The position numbers were made by a program, and so were the translations under genes. Below, piece by piece: positions 8,453 to 17,338 of a DNA stretch of 64,000 nucleotides. Under the pieces are notes generated by a model. The model had not been told where the DNA came from. It searched no databases and saw only the letters and a program-made list of their open reading frames with translations. The DNA comes from Casimicrobium huifangae (GTDB lineage Bacteria > Pseudomonadota > Gammaproteobacteria > Burkholderiales > Casimicrobiaceae). The stretch is from the NCBI RefSeq assembly GCF_009746125.1, contig NZ_CP041352.1, forward strand, positions 709,847 to 773,846. Reading direction: 5' to 3'. Position 1 is the first letter of the stretch. Each line of letters starts with the position of its first letter.

Positions 8453-9352
8453 TCATCCCTGCAGAAAGCGGATCAATTCAGCAGTGACTTGCGCCGCCGC
8501 CTCCCGCTGCGGGAAGTGGCCCACGCCTTCGATGAGCTTTCGTTGGTAGGGGCCCCGAAAAAATTGCTCTTTGCCGGCTGACATATCTGGGTGGTTCACG
8601 CCATCGGCAGCGCCGTGCAGCACCAGCGTGGGCACGTCGAGCACCGGCGCGGGATGCAGCGCTGCTTCGTCGGCGGCATAGGCCGGGTCGCTCGCGGCGT
8701 GGCCCCAGCGATGCTGGTACGAATGCAGTGTGACAGCGGGCCAGTCGTCGTTGTCAAAGGCTTGCGCCGTGGCCGCGAACTCGGCATCGTCGTACCAGCC
8801 CGGTGGCGCCCAGGTGTCCCACATCAGGCGGGTGAACGCGCGGCGGTCCTCACGCACGCTCTGCTGCCCGCGTGGCGTGGCCATGTACTAGTGGTACCAG
8901 TAGTTGCGAGCTTGCGCTGGGCTCAGCGCCTGGTCCGGGCTGTTGGTGCCGTAACCCACCGAGAGCATCGCCAGATGGCTCGCCACGCCGGGCCGCAAGC
9001 CGCAGGCGTTGGCTGCGGCGCGCGCGCCCCAGTCGTGGCCGACGAGGGCGGGCTGGTGCAAGCCCAGCGCGTCGATGAACTCAAGCAGGTCGCGCCCCAG
9101 CGCCGATAGCTGGCCCGTGCGCGGCGTGTCGGCGCGCAGAAAGCGCGTAGGCGCAAACCCGCGCAGCGCAGGCACCAGCACCCGCCAGCCCTGCTGCGCC
9201 AGCGCAGGCGCGACGGCCGCCCAGCAGCGCGGGCTGTCCGGCCAGCCATGCAGCAGCACCACACTGCGCGCCGCGCCCGCGTTCCACTCGTCATAGGCGA
9301 TCCGCAATAGCGAAGTGTCGATGGTTTTGTGGGTTATGGGGGCGCTCATCAC
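8453..9352 (-). pseudogene. alpha/beta hydrolase (epoxide-hydrolase-like) interrupted by an in-frame amber codon
   Basis: Two frames, 8888-9352 and 8453-8884, are in the same register and separated only by TAG (8888-8890) and one Tyr codon. Together they give a normal hydrolase of about 299 residues: oxyanion motif LLHGWPDSPRCW, nucleophile elbow VGHDWGARA (Asp nucleophile, as in epoxide hydrolases and haloalkane dehalogenases), then TLVLHGAADGVNHP and the catalytic His in GVGHFPQREA. The context is NYWYH-stop-YMATPRG. One G-to-A change in a Trp codon (TGG to TAG) would explain it. It is either a recent nonsense mutation, a readthrough case or a sequencing error. The neighbouring LysR remnant favours real decay. 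Confidence 0.85.
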
Positions 9353-9390
9353 AGGCTATTGAACGGGCACAGTTTATTTTGAAGTGTGTT

Positions 9391-9458
9391 CATGGTTCGA
9401 CAAGCTCACCACGAACGGCGAGAGTGGTGAGCGCAGCGTTCACTCCTGAGCTTGTCGA
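9391..9458. repeat. palindromic dispersed repeat (GTTCGACAAGCTCACCACGAA type)
   Basis: The outer arms TCGACAAGCTCA (9397-9408) and TGAGCTTGTCGA (9447-9458) are a perfect 12-bp inverted repeat. The nested arms CTCACCAC (9405-9412) and GTGGTGAG (9424-9431) can form an alternative hairpin. A related copy begins at 40831. This looks like a non-coding REP-type element between the hydrolase pseudogene and vapC. Confidence 0.7.
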
Positions 9459-9479
9459 TCGTCGGGTCAAAGACATAGG

Positions 9480-9893
9480 CTAACCCGAATTCGGCGCGAT
9501 CAGTTCCACCGTCGGAAAGTAAGTCCTGTAGCGCGCCGCGTCGCGCGTGAGGATTGGCGACTGGATAACGGCGGCGTGAGCGCCGATGAAAAGGTCGGGC
9601 AGCACGCTTTGTCGTGTGCCTTTGGCGCGCTTGTATTGAATGAAGGCTTTGCCCGCGAGGAACAGCGCCGGGCGCGGCAAATCGAGCACTTGCAGTTGCA
9701 GTTGGGCGACCACGCGTTCAAGCTCTTCAATGCGGGCGAATGCGCAGGAGATTTCGGCGTAGATGATTGAATTGATCGCCAGCACGTGGATTTGTGACTG
9801 CGCGCGTAGCTGTGCCAAGGACCATGCTGCCCATTCGCTATCGTCTTCGAGCACGTCGATCAGGACGTTGCTATCCACCAGCAGCATGGGCAC
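9480..9893 (-). CDS. PIN-domain ribonuclease toxin (VapC-like)
   Basis: The 137-residue protein has a complete PIN active site: D7 in LLVDSNVLID, E47 in SIIYAEISCAF, D100 in VLPDLFIGAHA and D118 in ILTRDAARY. These four acidic residues hold magnesium in VapC ribonucleases, which usually cut tRNA or rRNA. Its start is 6 bp after the stop of an AbrB/SpoVT-type antitoxin gene on the same strand, the standard VapBC order. The RNA target cannot be read from the sequence. Confidence 0.9.
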   Translation of the reverse strand: MPMLLVDSNVLIDVLEDDSEWAAWSLAQLRAQSQIHVLAINSIIYAEISCAFARIEELERVVAQLQLQVLDLPRPALFLAGKAFIQYKRAKGTRQSVLPDLFIGAHAAVIQSPILTRDAARYRTYFPTVELIAPNSG

Positions 9894-9899
9894 GCCGGA

Positions 9900-10142
9900 T
9901 CAGGTTTCGCTGCGCAGCAGCTTCATCAATTCGTCAGTGCCCCACTTGACGGTGGCTTTGCCGCGCGCGGCCTCGAATCGGTCCACAGCTTTCTTCTTGT
10001 TCTGTGCGGTCGCCGCATTCAACACGACCTGCCCCGAAGTGTTGACGGCAAAGTCCACCGCGCTGCCCGGCGCCAGGTTCAGCGCATCGCGAATGTGCTT
10101 CGGGATAGTGACCTGACCTTTGCTGGTGAGATTGGTGCTCAT
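9900..10142 (-). CDS. AbrB/SpoVT-fold antitoxin (VapB-like)
   Basis: The 80-residue protein begins with the swapped-hairpin AbrB pattern MSTNLTSKGQVTIPKHIRDALNLAPG, the DNA-binding half. A variable C-terminal tail (VKWGTDELMKLLRSET) would bind the PIN toxin. It is the first gene of a two-gene unit with the toxin 6 bp downstream and probably represses its own promoter in the short, AT-richer gap before glmS (10143-10199). Confidence 0.88.
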   Translation of the reverse strand: MSTNLTSKGQVTIPKHIRDALNLAPGSAVDFAVNTSGQVVLNAATAQNKKKAVDRFEAARGKATVKWGTDELMKLLRSET

Positions 10143-10199
10143 GGTTGAGTGTGAAGTATTACGTGTTGCACTATGGTAACACCGTCAAAAAAATAGCCA

Positions 10200-12023
<1,824 letters not shown>

Positions 12024-12058
12024 GGGGTGTCCTTTGCTTCAGAGTGATCGCCCTGTTC

Positions 12059-12128
12059 TGTAGGAGCGGCTCTGCCGCGACCTCACTGCGCCTGGTTGCG
12101 GCGGGGTCGCGGCGGAGCCGCTCCTACA
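12059..12128. repeat. REP-like inverted repeat, copy 1 (TAGGAGCGGCTCTGCCGCGA family)
   Basis: The left arm at 12059-12081 and the right arm at 12106-12128 are near-perfect inverted repeats around a 24-bp loop. The same 22-23 nt arms occur at 19643-19705 and 62501-62570. All three copies are intergenic or at gene edges. No transposase of the RAYT type is in the window. Confidence 0.85.
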
Positions 12129-12207
12129 TTCGGTGCGATCCGTTGGGCGGAAGCATAGGTGCTTGTCGATGAACTGTTTGTGCGAAATGCGAATTGATTT
12201 GACGAAA

Positions 12208-12265
12208 AATTGCACAACTCGAATTGCAAGGTGGAAAATTGCAAAAAGTATCAACAATTGCAATT
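12208..12265 (+). promoter_or_regulatory. array of four AATTGCA boxes before the Lrp-family gene
   Basis: AATTGCA starts at 12208, 12222, 12237 and 12256 on the same strand. The last copy is part of the perfect palindrome AATTGCAATT (12256-12265), which touches the ATG at 12267. Lrp/AsnC proteins bind cooperatively to phased AT-rich sites, so autoregulation is the natural reading. It is inferred, not shown. Confidence 0.6.
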
Positions 12266-12266
12266 T

Positions 12267-12740
12267 ATGGATGACATTGATCTCCGTCTTCTCTCCGAAC
12301 TGCAGCAGGACGCTTCGCAATCCAATCAGGCACTGGCGGCGAAAGTGTTCGCCTCGCCAGCCACCACGCTGCGCCGCGTGCGCGCGCTGACCGAGGCGGG
12401 CGTGATCGAGCGCACGGTCGCGGTGCTGTCGCCGGAGCGGCTAGGCTCCACGGTCACGGCGATCGTCGAAATCACACTGGATGTGCAAAACGCTGACGCT
12501 TTCGCCGAATTCGCCCGGCTGATCGAGCCGGAGCCGGCCGTGATGCTGGCCTGGCAGACCGCGCCCACGGTGGACTTCACGCTGGTGCTGACGGTGCGCG
12601 ACATGCCGGAATATCAGGCGCTGGTGCAGCGGCTGTTCACGGCAGCGAACAACGTGCGCAACGTCCGCGCCCGGTTTGCCACGCAGCGGGTGAAGTTTTC
12701 CACGGCGTTGCCGCTGCCGGTGACCGTTCGCAGTGCTTAG
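12267..12740 (+). CDS. Lrp/AsnC family transcriptional regulator
   Basis: The 157-residue protein has the family order. It opens MDDIDLRLLSELQQDASQSNQALAAKV, and the helix-turn-helix follows (ASPATTLRRVRALTEAGVI). A RAM ligand-binding and oligomerisation domain (VTAIVEITLDVQNADAFAEFARLI ... PTVDFTLVLTVRDMPEYQALV) completes it. I place the start at ATG 12267. The longer frame from 12210 would run through the AATTGCA array, giving an untypical KVENCKKYQQL extension. The stop codon at 12738-12740 shares a base with the terminal repeat of a MITE-like element, so the last codons may have been set by that insertion. Likely targets are itself and glmS or amino-acid genes. Confidence 0.92.
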   Translation: MDDIDLRLLSELQQDASQSNQALAAKVFASPATTLRRVRALTEAGVIERTVAVLSPERLGSTVTAIVEITLDVQNADAFAEFARLIEPEPAVMLAWQTAPTVDFTLVLTVRDMPEYQALVQRLFTAANNVRNVRARFATQRVKFSTALPLPVTVRSA

Positions 12741-12902
12741 GGAAACGCTGAACAAGTCCTTCACGAGCCGCGCATCGCCGGACTCGGGCGGCTGGCTTCG
12801 TTGCAAAGCCTCGTCGTAGCCCCGCTACGACTGCGTTTTGCGCCTCGCCATCCATCCCGATCCGCCGCGCGCAGCTTCGCGGAGACTTGTTCAGCGTTTC
12901 CC
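12740..12902. mobile_element. MITE-like element with 19-bp terminal inverted repeats
   Basis: GGGAAACGCTGAACAAGTC (12740-12758) is exactly mirrored by its reverse complement at 12884-12902, giving a 163-bp unit. The interior contains a GC-rich hairpin (CGTAGCCCCGCTACG) of the kind often seen in betaproteobacterial intergenic repeats. There is no reading frame for a transposase. The left end begins on the last base of the Lrp-family stop codon. I do not see a target-site duplication I would trust. Confidence 0.7.
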
Positions 12903-12905
12903 CGG

Positions 12906-12993
12906 CAACTTTTTACTGAAAAGCCCATTATTCATGGGCTCAGATCGGTAAACGGACATCTATCGACATTTAGCAAAATAGCACCCTGAGCCC
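12906..12993 (-). ncRNA. structured intergenic element, copy A of four
   Basis: Read on the minus strand this starts GGGCTCAGGGTGC, contains AAATGTCGATAG, then GAGCCCATGAATAATGGGCT followed by TTTT. It aligns over about 88 nt with copies at 24808-24896, 43912-43998 and 56767-56855. The AGCCC block can pair with the 5' GGGCT or with the following GGGCT. In this copy the second hairpin runs into a T tract, as in an intrinsic terminator. It lies between the convergent 3' ends of the Lrp-family gene and a hydrolase. Calling it an RNA is inference from structure and repetition. Confidence 0.5.
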
Positions 12994-13044
12994 AGTTCAA
13001 ATGCGGCTTAACGTCAAAAGTTGATGTCGGAAACTGGCAAGCAA

Positions 13045-14139
13045 CTACGGCGCAACTGCCGCGCTCGCCGGTGCGCCGATCAGGTGCTGGCGAAAGAATC
13101 CGACGACCCTGGCATCCACCGCCGGCAGTTGCGAACGGTCAAATCCCGGCGGGTCGTTGAGCAGGTCGGCCAGCAATCCGCTGATGCCAGGCGGAAACGG
13201 CGAGAGCAGGGCGCCGTGCCCGGCCTCCGGCATGTCAACCAGTCGGATGCAGGTTACGCAGGTGGCGAGCACTCGCTCACTATGAAACTTTGGCACCAGC
13301 CAAGCGTCGCGACCGGCAGCGACGAATGCCAGCGGTATGCGAGGACTGGCGAGTGACGACAGCTCGAAGTCGGACGCCGCCGGTACGCCCGCGACCACCG
13401 CAGCCACGCGCGGGTCGTGGTGCGTGTGCAGCGTGTCGTCGTCAAAGCGGCTGCGGATCACGGCGAGCGCGATCCAGTGCTTCAGTGCGCCGACCCAGCC
13501 GCTGCTCTGGCGGACGATGAGGCCGACGCAGGTGGCGAAATCTTCGTCGATATGCGCCTCGCAGTGCCGCCGGAAATTGCCCGGCGACCACGCGCCGCCA
13601 GCCATCGAGAGGGCCGTATGGCCTCCGGCGGACATGCCGTACATGCCAACGCGGTTGAAGTCGATACCGGGGGCAAAGCGCGGGTCCTTCGCCACCGCGT
13701 CGATGGCGCGCGAGACTTCGGCGGGTCGCTGCTTCCAGCTATCAGGGCCGGGCTTGCCGGGGTCGGCGCTGTTGTCGCCACGATGCAGCGGAAAGGCGAC
13801 GACGAAGCCCTCGTTGACCAGCGCGCGGGCGAGATCGGCATGCACCCAGGCATTGCCGCCGGAGCCGTGCGAGACTACCACCAGGCGCCCGTTGCTGCGG
13901 GCAGTGGCGGGCGGCGCGTCTACCGCAAGGCTTAGCTCGAACGGCCCGCGCTGCACCTTCTGCTCAGCGGCGTCGGTGGGGTAGAACAGCGTGACGGGCG
14001 CGTCGTCGCCGACTGCAGCGAGCCTGGTCAAGCCGACGGCGGCGTGGACAACGCTACTGGTCGCAGCCAGCGCAACACTGGCCAGCAAGGCGGAGAGCGC
14101 TGGGGCACGGCGCCGCGACACGTAAAACAAGGTGAACAT
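13045..14139 (-). CDS. secreted alpha/beta hydrolase (dienelactone hydrolase / PAF-acetylhydrolase-like)
   Basis: The 364-residue protein has an N-terminal signal segment (RRRAPALSALLASVALAATSSVVHA) and so is likely periplasmic or secreted. The hydrolase core follows: VVVSHGSGGNAWVHADLARALVNEGFVV, HRGDNSADPG, and the nucleophile elbow GMYGMSAGGHTALSM. The acid is probably in AAGRDAWLVP and the His in MPEAGHGALLSPFP. The substrate is unknown, though this subfamily often acts on esters or lipids. An AraC-type regulator lies 114 bp upstream on the same strand. Confidence 0.87.
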   Translation of the reverse strand: MFTLFYVSRRRAPALSALLASVALAATSSVVHAAVGLTRLAAVGDDAPVTLFYPTDAAEQKVQRGPFELSLAVDAPPATARSNGRLVVVSHGSGGNAWVHADLARALVNEGFVVAFPLHRGDNSADPGKPGPDSWKQRPAEVSRAIDAVAKDPRFAPGIDFNRVGMYGMSAGGHTALSMAGGAWSPGNFRRHCEAHIDEDFATCVGLIVRQSSGWVGALKHWIALAVIRSRFDDDTLHTHHDPRVAAVVAGVPAASDFELSSLASPRIPLAFVAAGRDAWLVPKFHSERVLATCVTCIRLVDMPEAGHGALLSPFPPGISGLLADLLNDPPGFDRSQLPAVDARVVGFFRQHLIGAPASAAVAP

Positions 14140-14253
14140 GAAAGCTCCTCTGATCTGGAGAACCGGCGGTTGCCGGAACTGGCATCACGATAGGGAGCAA
14201 AACACGCGAAATCTCGCCGAAATCTGCACGTTCGCAGTTTCGGCAAGGCGATT

Positions 14254-15420
14254 TCAGGAATCGGCGCTGTTTTGTTGCCGGTATTCGCTCGGCGTCTGCC
14301 CGGTCAGCGCCTTGAATGCGCGGTTGAACGGCCCGATCGACTGAAACCCCGCCGTCAGCGCGATGGTCAGGATCGGCAGGTGTGACTGCAACGGGTCACG
14401 CAGCGCAGACTGCGCCTCACGCAGCCGGAACTCGTTGACATAGGCGTTGAAGTTGCGATGCCCGAGCGAGCGGTTGATGGCGCGGCGCAGGCGGTACTCC
14501 GGTACCTTGAGCTGCTGCGCGAGCGAGGCGACGGTCAGGTTCTCCTGCGCGTAGGCGCGCTGGTCGGCCATCAGCGCGTGGAGCTTGTCCAGCAGCGGTT
14601 GCGCCTGCGGGTCGGACGCGGTGTCGGTGTCGGCCTGCACCGGGGCGGGTACGGCAGTGCCCGCCGGCGTAGTTACCGGCGCGATGGCCGCGCGTTGCGG
14701 TGCTGGGGTAAACAGTTCGCCGGGATGCAAGCGGACGACCGCTACCGTTGGCACCGCGACGATGACCAGCAGGAACGCAATATCAACCATCGCGGCCGGC
14801 GCGGCCAGCATGCCGTGACCCGCATTGAGGCGGAGCGCCACCATCACTGCTGTGTAGACACAACCGGCGACCACAACGAAGGCGCGCAGCCGGCGTCGGC
14901 TCTCGACCAGATCGGCCGACCAGCGACGCACGGCTGCCACCATCGTGAGCACGGCGAACAGCAGTGGCAGCCAGCGGATCAGCGCTTGCGCAACGAGGTG
15001 TACGGTCGTCGCCGGGGTGCCTTCGCCGAAGCTGAGTGCAAATGTCAGACCGCTGGCGAACATGAACAGCCACGGCAGGGCGTGCCAGCGGCGCAGCTCG
15101 AAATCGTCGTCGAACAGCAGTTGCACGAACAGCCAGAACAGCACGGAGTTGCCGACGGAAATGCCAACCGGAAGCGCCTGCCAGGACGGTGGCAGGCTGC
15201 GCTCAAACAGCGGCGTGGAGCTGACGATCTGGATGCAGAGCGCCGGCGTGAACAGTGTCAGCAGTCTCGCGGCGTTGCGCGCGCGTGCGGTGGCGGGCGC
15301 GGCAGGCGTGACCGGCGCGCTGTCGCGCCGGATGCGCAACGCAATCAGCAGCAGCAGTGCGATTGCGGCGCCGCGAAGCGCGGCGTCCAGCAGCGCAGCC
15401 GCCAGTTGCAGTTCAGTCAT
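14254..15420 (-). CDS. AraC-family regulator with an N-terminal multi-pass membrane domain
   Basis: The first 250 of 388 residues are a run of hydrophobic segments (ALRGAAIALLLLIALRI, SVLFWLFVQLLFDD, LPWLFMFASGLTFALSF, LLFAVLTMVAAV, FVVVAGCVYTAVMVAL, MVDIAFLLVIVAVPTVAVV). After a Thr/Ala-rich linker comes an AraC DNA-binding domain: ENLTVASLAQQLKVPEYRLR for the first helix-turn-helix and ILTIALTAGFQSIGPFNRAF for the second, ending GQTPSEYRQQ. Membrane-bound AraC proteins sense envelope or extracellular signals. The natural target is the secreted hydrolase gene just downstream, or itself. It is transcribed away from the peptide-binding protein genes only in the sense that a 37-bp gap separates their ends. 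Confidence 0.9.
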   Translation of the reverse strand: MTELQLAAALLDAALRGAAIALLLLIALRIRRDSAPVTPAAPATARARNAARLLTLFTPALCIQIVSSTPLFERSLPPSWQALPVGISVGNSVLFWLFVQLLFDDDFELRRWHALPWLFMFASGLTFALSFGEGTPATTVHLVAQALIRWLPLLFAVLTMVAAVRRWSADLVESRRRLRAFVVVAGCVYTAVMVALRLNAGHGMLAAPAAMVDIAFLLVIVAVPTVAVVRLHPGELFTPAPQRAAIAPVTTPAGTAVPAPVQADTDTASDPQAQPLLDKLHALMADQRAYAQENLTVASLAQQLKVPEYRLRRAINRSLGHRNFNAYVNEFRLREAQSALRDPLQSHLPILTIALTAGFQSIGPFNRAFKALTGQTPSEYRQQNSADS

Positions 15421-15457
15421 GCAACAGCAAGAGGCCGTCGCAAGCAGTGACTAGCGC

Positions 15458-17248
15458 TCAGCCCTTCGGCCGCTTGCTCTCGTCAATATCCATCAGATGC
15501 CAGAAGTGCTGACGGAACGGGATGCGCTTGTAGTTGAGCAGCCACGGCTGCATCACGATGTTCTGGTAGCGGAACACGCCGGGGTGCCACACCGAATAGA
15601 CAGTGGCAATCTCGTTCATCGCCTTGTACAGCGCCCAGCGTTTGGGCCCGATCGGCAGCAGTTGCGCCTTTTCGTAGAGGTCGTCGTACTCCTTCAGCTT
15701 GAGCCGCGCGAAGTTCGATTGCCCGATGTTCTTGCTGTACAGCAGTTGCACGAATGAATTGCCGTCGGTACCGGAAGAGTTCCAGCCCAGGCCCCAGAAC
15801 TGCAGTTGCCCGACGCGGCCCTGCTTGAGCAGGTCCGGCCATTTCTGGGTATTGAAGGCCACCTTGATCTTGATCGAGTCAAACGCCTTCTTCCAGAGCT
15901 CGTCGGCCTCGCGGTCGATCACACGTGGTGTGGACGAGCGGGTGATCACCAGCGGCTTGCCATCCGGCATATCGCGATAGCCGTCGCCGTCAACGTCCTT
16001 GTAGCCAAAGCGGTCGAGCAGCGCATTTGCCAGTTGCACGTCCTGCTTGTTGAGGTTTGGCTTGTTCGGCACGTAGCCAGTCTGCGTCGGCGGGATGATC
16101 TGGTTGGCCGGCTCCGCCTGGTTGCGGTAAACCACGCGCACGTAGTCCTCGGTCGGGAACGACATGATGATGGCGCGACGAAGCGCGATCTTGTCGGGTG
16201 TGAGACCGCCCACAATCGGGTCATCCAGATTGAAGTAGTCGTAAGCCAACGAAGATTCGAGCGCGCGTTGATGGCGGATGCCCTTGGCGGCAAAGTCTGG
16301 TGCGAGCTTGCCGTTCTGCACCACGTTACCAATCAGGTCCTGCCCGACGAACTCGTAGTCAGTGCGTCCTTCCTTGAACGTCAGCAGACGAGGGTTGGCT
16401 TCTTCGATGATGCTGATCTCGACATTGCCAACCAGCGGCATGTCGCGGCCCTGGTACTTGGCGATGATCGCCTTGTCCTCGGCGGTTTCACCCTCGGTGA
16501 GCGGGTACTTGGCCGAGTAGTTCGGGTTCTTGGTCAGTACCAGCTTGTTGCCCTTGATCCACTGCTTGATCACATAGGGGCCCACACCGACCGGGTTGTT
16601 CATGATGCGACCACCGGGATCGCGGTACGCCTCCACCACCTCGCGCGCGACCGGTGACCAGTTGTACTGCTGCATCAGCTCAACCAGGATGTAGTCTGGC
16701 TGCTTGAGCGTCATCTGCACCGTGTAGCGATCAATCGCCTTCAGGCCCTCGATCGGTTTGTCGTAGTCAAACTTGCCAGTCTTCTTGGCTTCGGCCACCA
16801 GTTCATCGGCGCCGACCACTTTGCCGTCAATGTGCCAGAGATTCGGCGACACCATCTTCGGGTCGAGCATCCGCTTCCACGAATAGATGAGGTCGTCCGC
16901 CGTCAGCTCGCGCTTCTTGCCCTTGAACACTGGGTCGTCGGCGAAGTGCACGCCCTTGCGGATGCGGATCTTCCACACCTTGCCGTCGGCCGAAATCTCC
17001 GGCATCGCCTCCGCCAGCACCGGGCGCAAACGGGCCGGTCGCACGTAGTAGTCGAACTCGTAGAGGTTGTCGAACAGCGCGTTGTTGACATGCGCGGAAT
17101 AGAGGTCGTTGGTCGCCTGCGGGTCGAAGCCGGTGACGTCAACGGCGAAAGCCACGCGAATGGTTTTCGACATGTCGGTGGCGTGAACGGCCGTGCTGCC
17201 GAGGGCGAGGGTGACGCCAAGGGCAGCGGTGGCGAGGATGGCCTTCAT
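15458..17248 (-). CDS. ABC-type peptide/oligopeptide substrate-binding protein (first of a tandem pair)
   Basis: This is a family 5 extracellular solute-binding protein of 596 residues from the ATG at 17248. That start is chosen because it gives a clean signal peptide (MKAILATAALGVTLALGSTAVHA) and has GGAG 11 nt upstream. The longer frame from 17284 begins with a non-signal extension. The OppA/DppA body includes FDNLYEFDYY, ADDLIYSWKRMLDP, NPVGVGPYVIKQWIKGNKLVLTKNPNY and the late WGLGWNSSGTDGNSF. A loop DVDGDGYRDMPDGK (Asp-rich, EF-hand-like) may bind calcium. The second binding protein at 17339-19114 is a paralogue 90 bp upstream. No permease or ATPase is present, so both must use a transporter encoded elsewhere. 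Confidence 0.92.
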   Translation of the reverse strand: MKAILATAALGVTLALGSTAVHATDMSKTIRVAFAVDVTGFDPQATNDLYSAHVNNALFDNLYEFDYYVRPARLRPVLAEAMPEISADGKVWKIRIRKGVHFADDPVFKGKKRELTADDLIYSWKRMLDPKMVSPNLWHIDGKVVGADELVAEAKKTGKFDYDKPIEGLKAIDRYTVQMTLKQPDYILVELMQQYNWSPVAREVVEAYRDPGGRIMNNPVGVGPYVIKQWIKGNKLVLTKNPNYSAKYPLTEGETAEDKAIIAKYQGRDMPLVGNVEISIIEEANPRLLTFKEGRTDYEFVGQDLIGNVVQNGKLAPDFAAKGIRHQRALESSLAYDYFNLDDPIVGGLTPDKIALRRAIIMSFPTEDYVRVVYRNQAEPANQIIPPTQTGYVPNKPNLNKQDVQLANALLDRFGYKDVDGDGYRDMPDGKPLVITRSSTPRVIDREADELWKKAFDSIKIKVAFNTQKWPDLLKQGRVGQLQFWGLGWNSSGTDGNSFVQLLYSKNIGQSNFARLKLKEYDDLYEKAQLLPIGPKRWALYKAMNEIATVYSVWHPGVFRYQNIVMQPWLLNYKRIPFRQHFWHLMDIDESKRPKG

Positions 17249-17338
17249 GGTGAGGGGCGCTCCGGAATACAGCGAATCGCGCATTATGTCGAAAGCGCCA
17301 GCAGCCCTGAATTGCGGGTTTCCCCGCCAGCGGCCCGG

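Noticed and set aside
14458-15450. 330-codon plus-strand frame opposite the AraC gene
   Set aside because: It is fully antisense to a clear membrane AraC regulator and has Arg/Gln-rich shadow composition.
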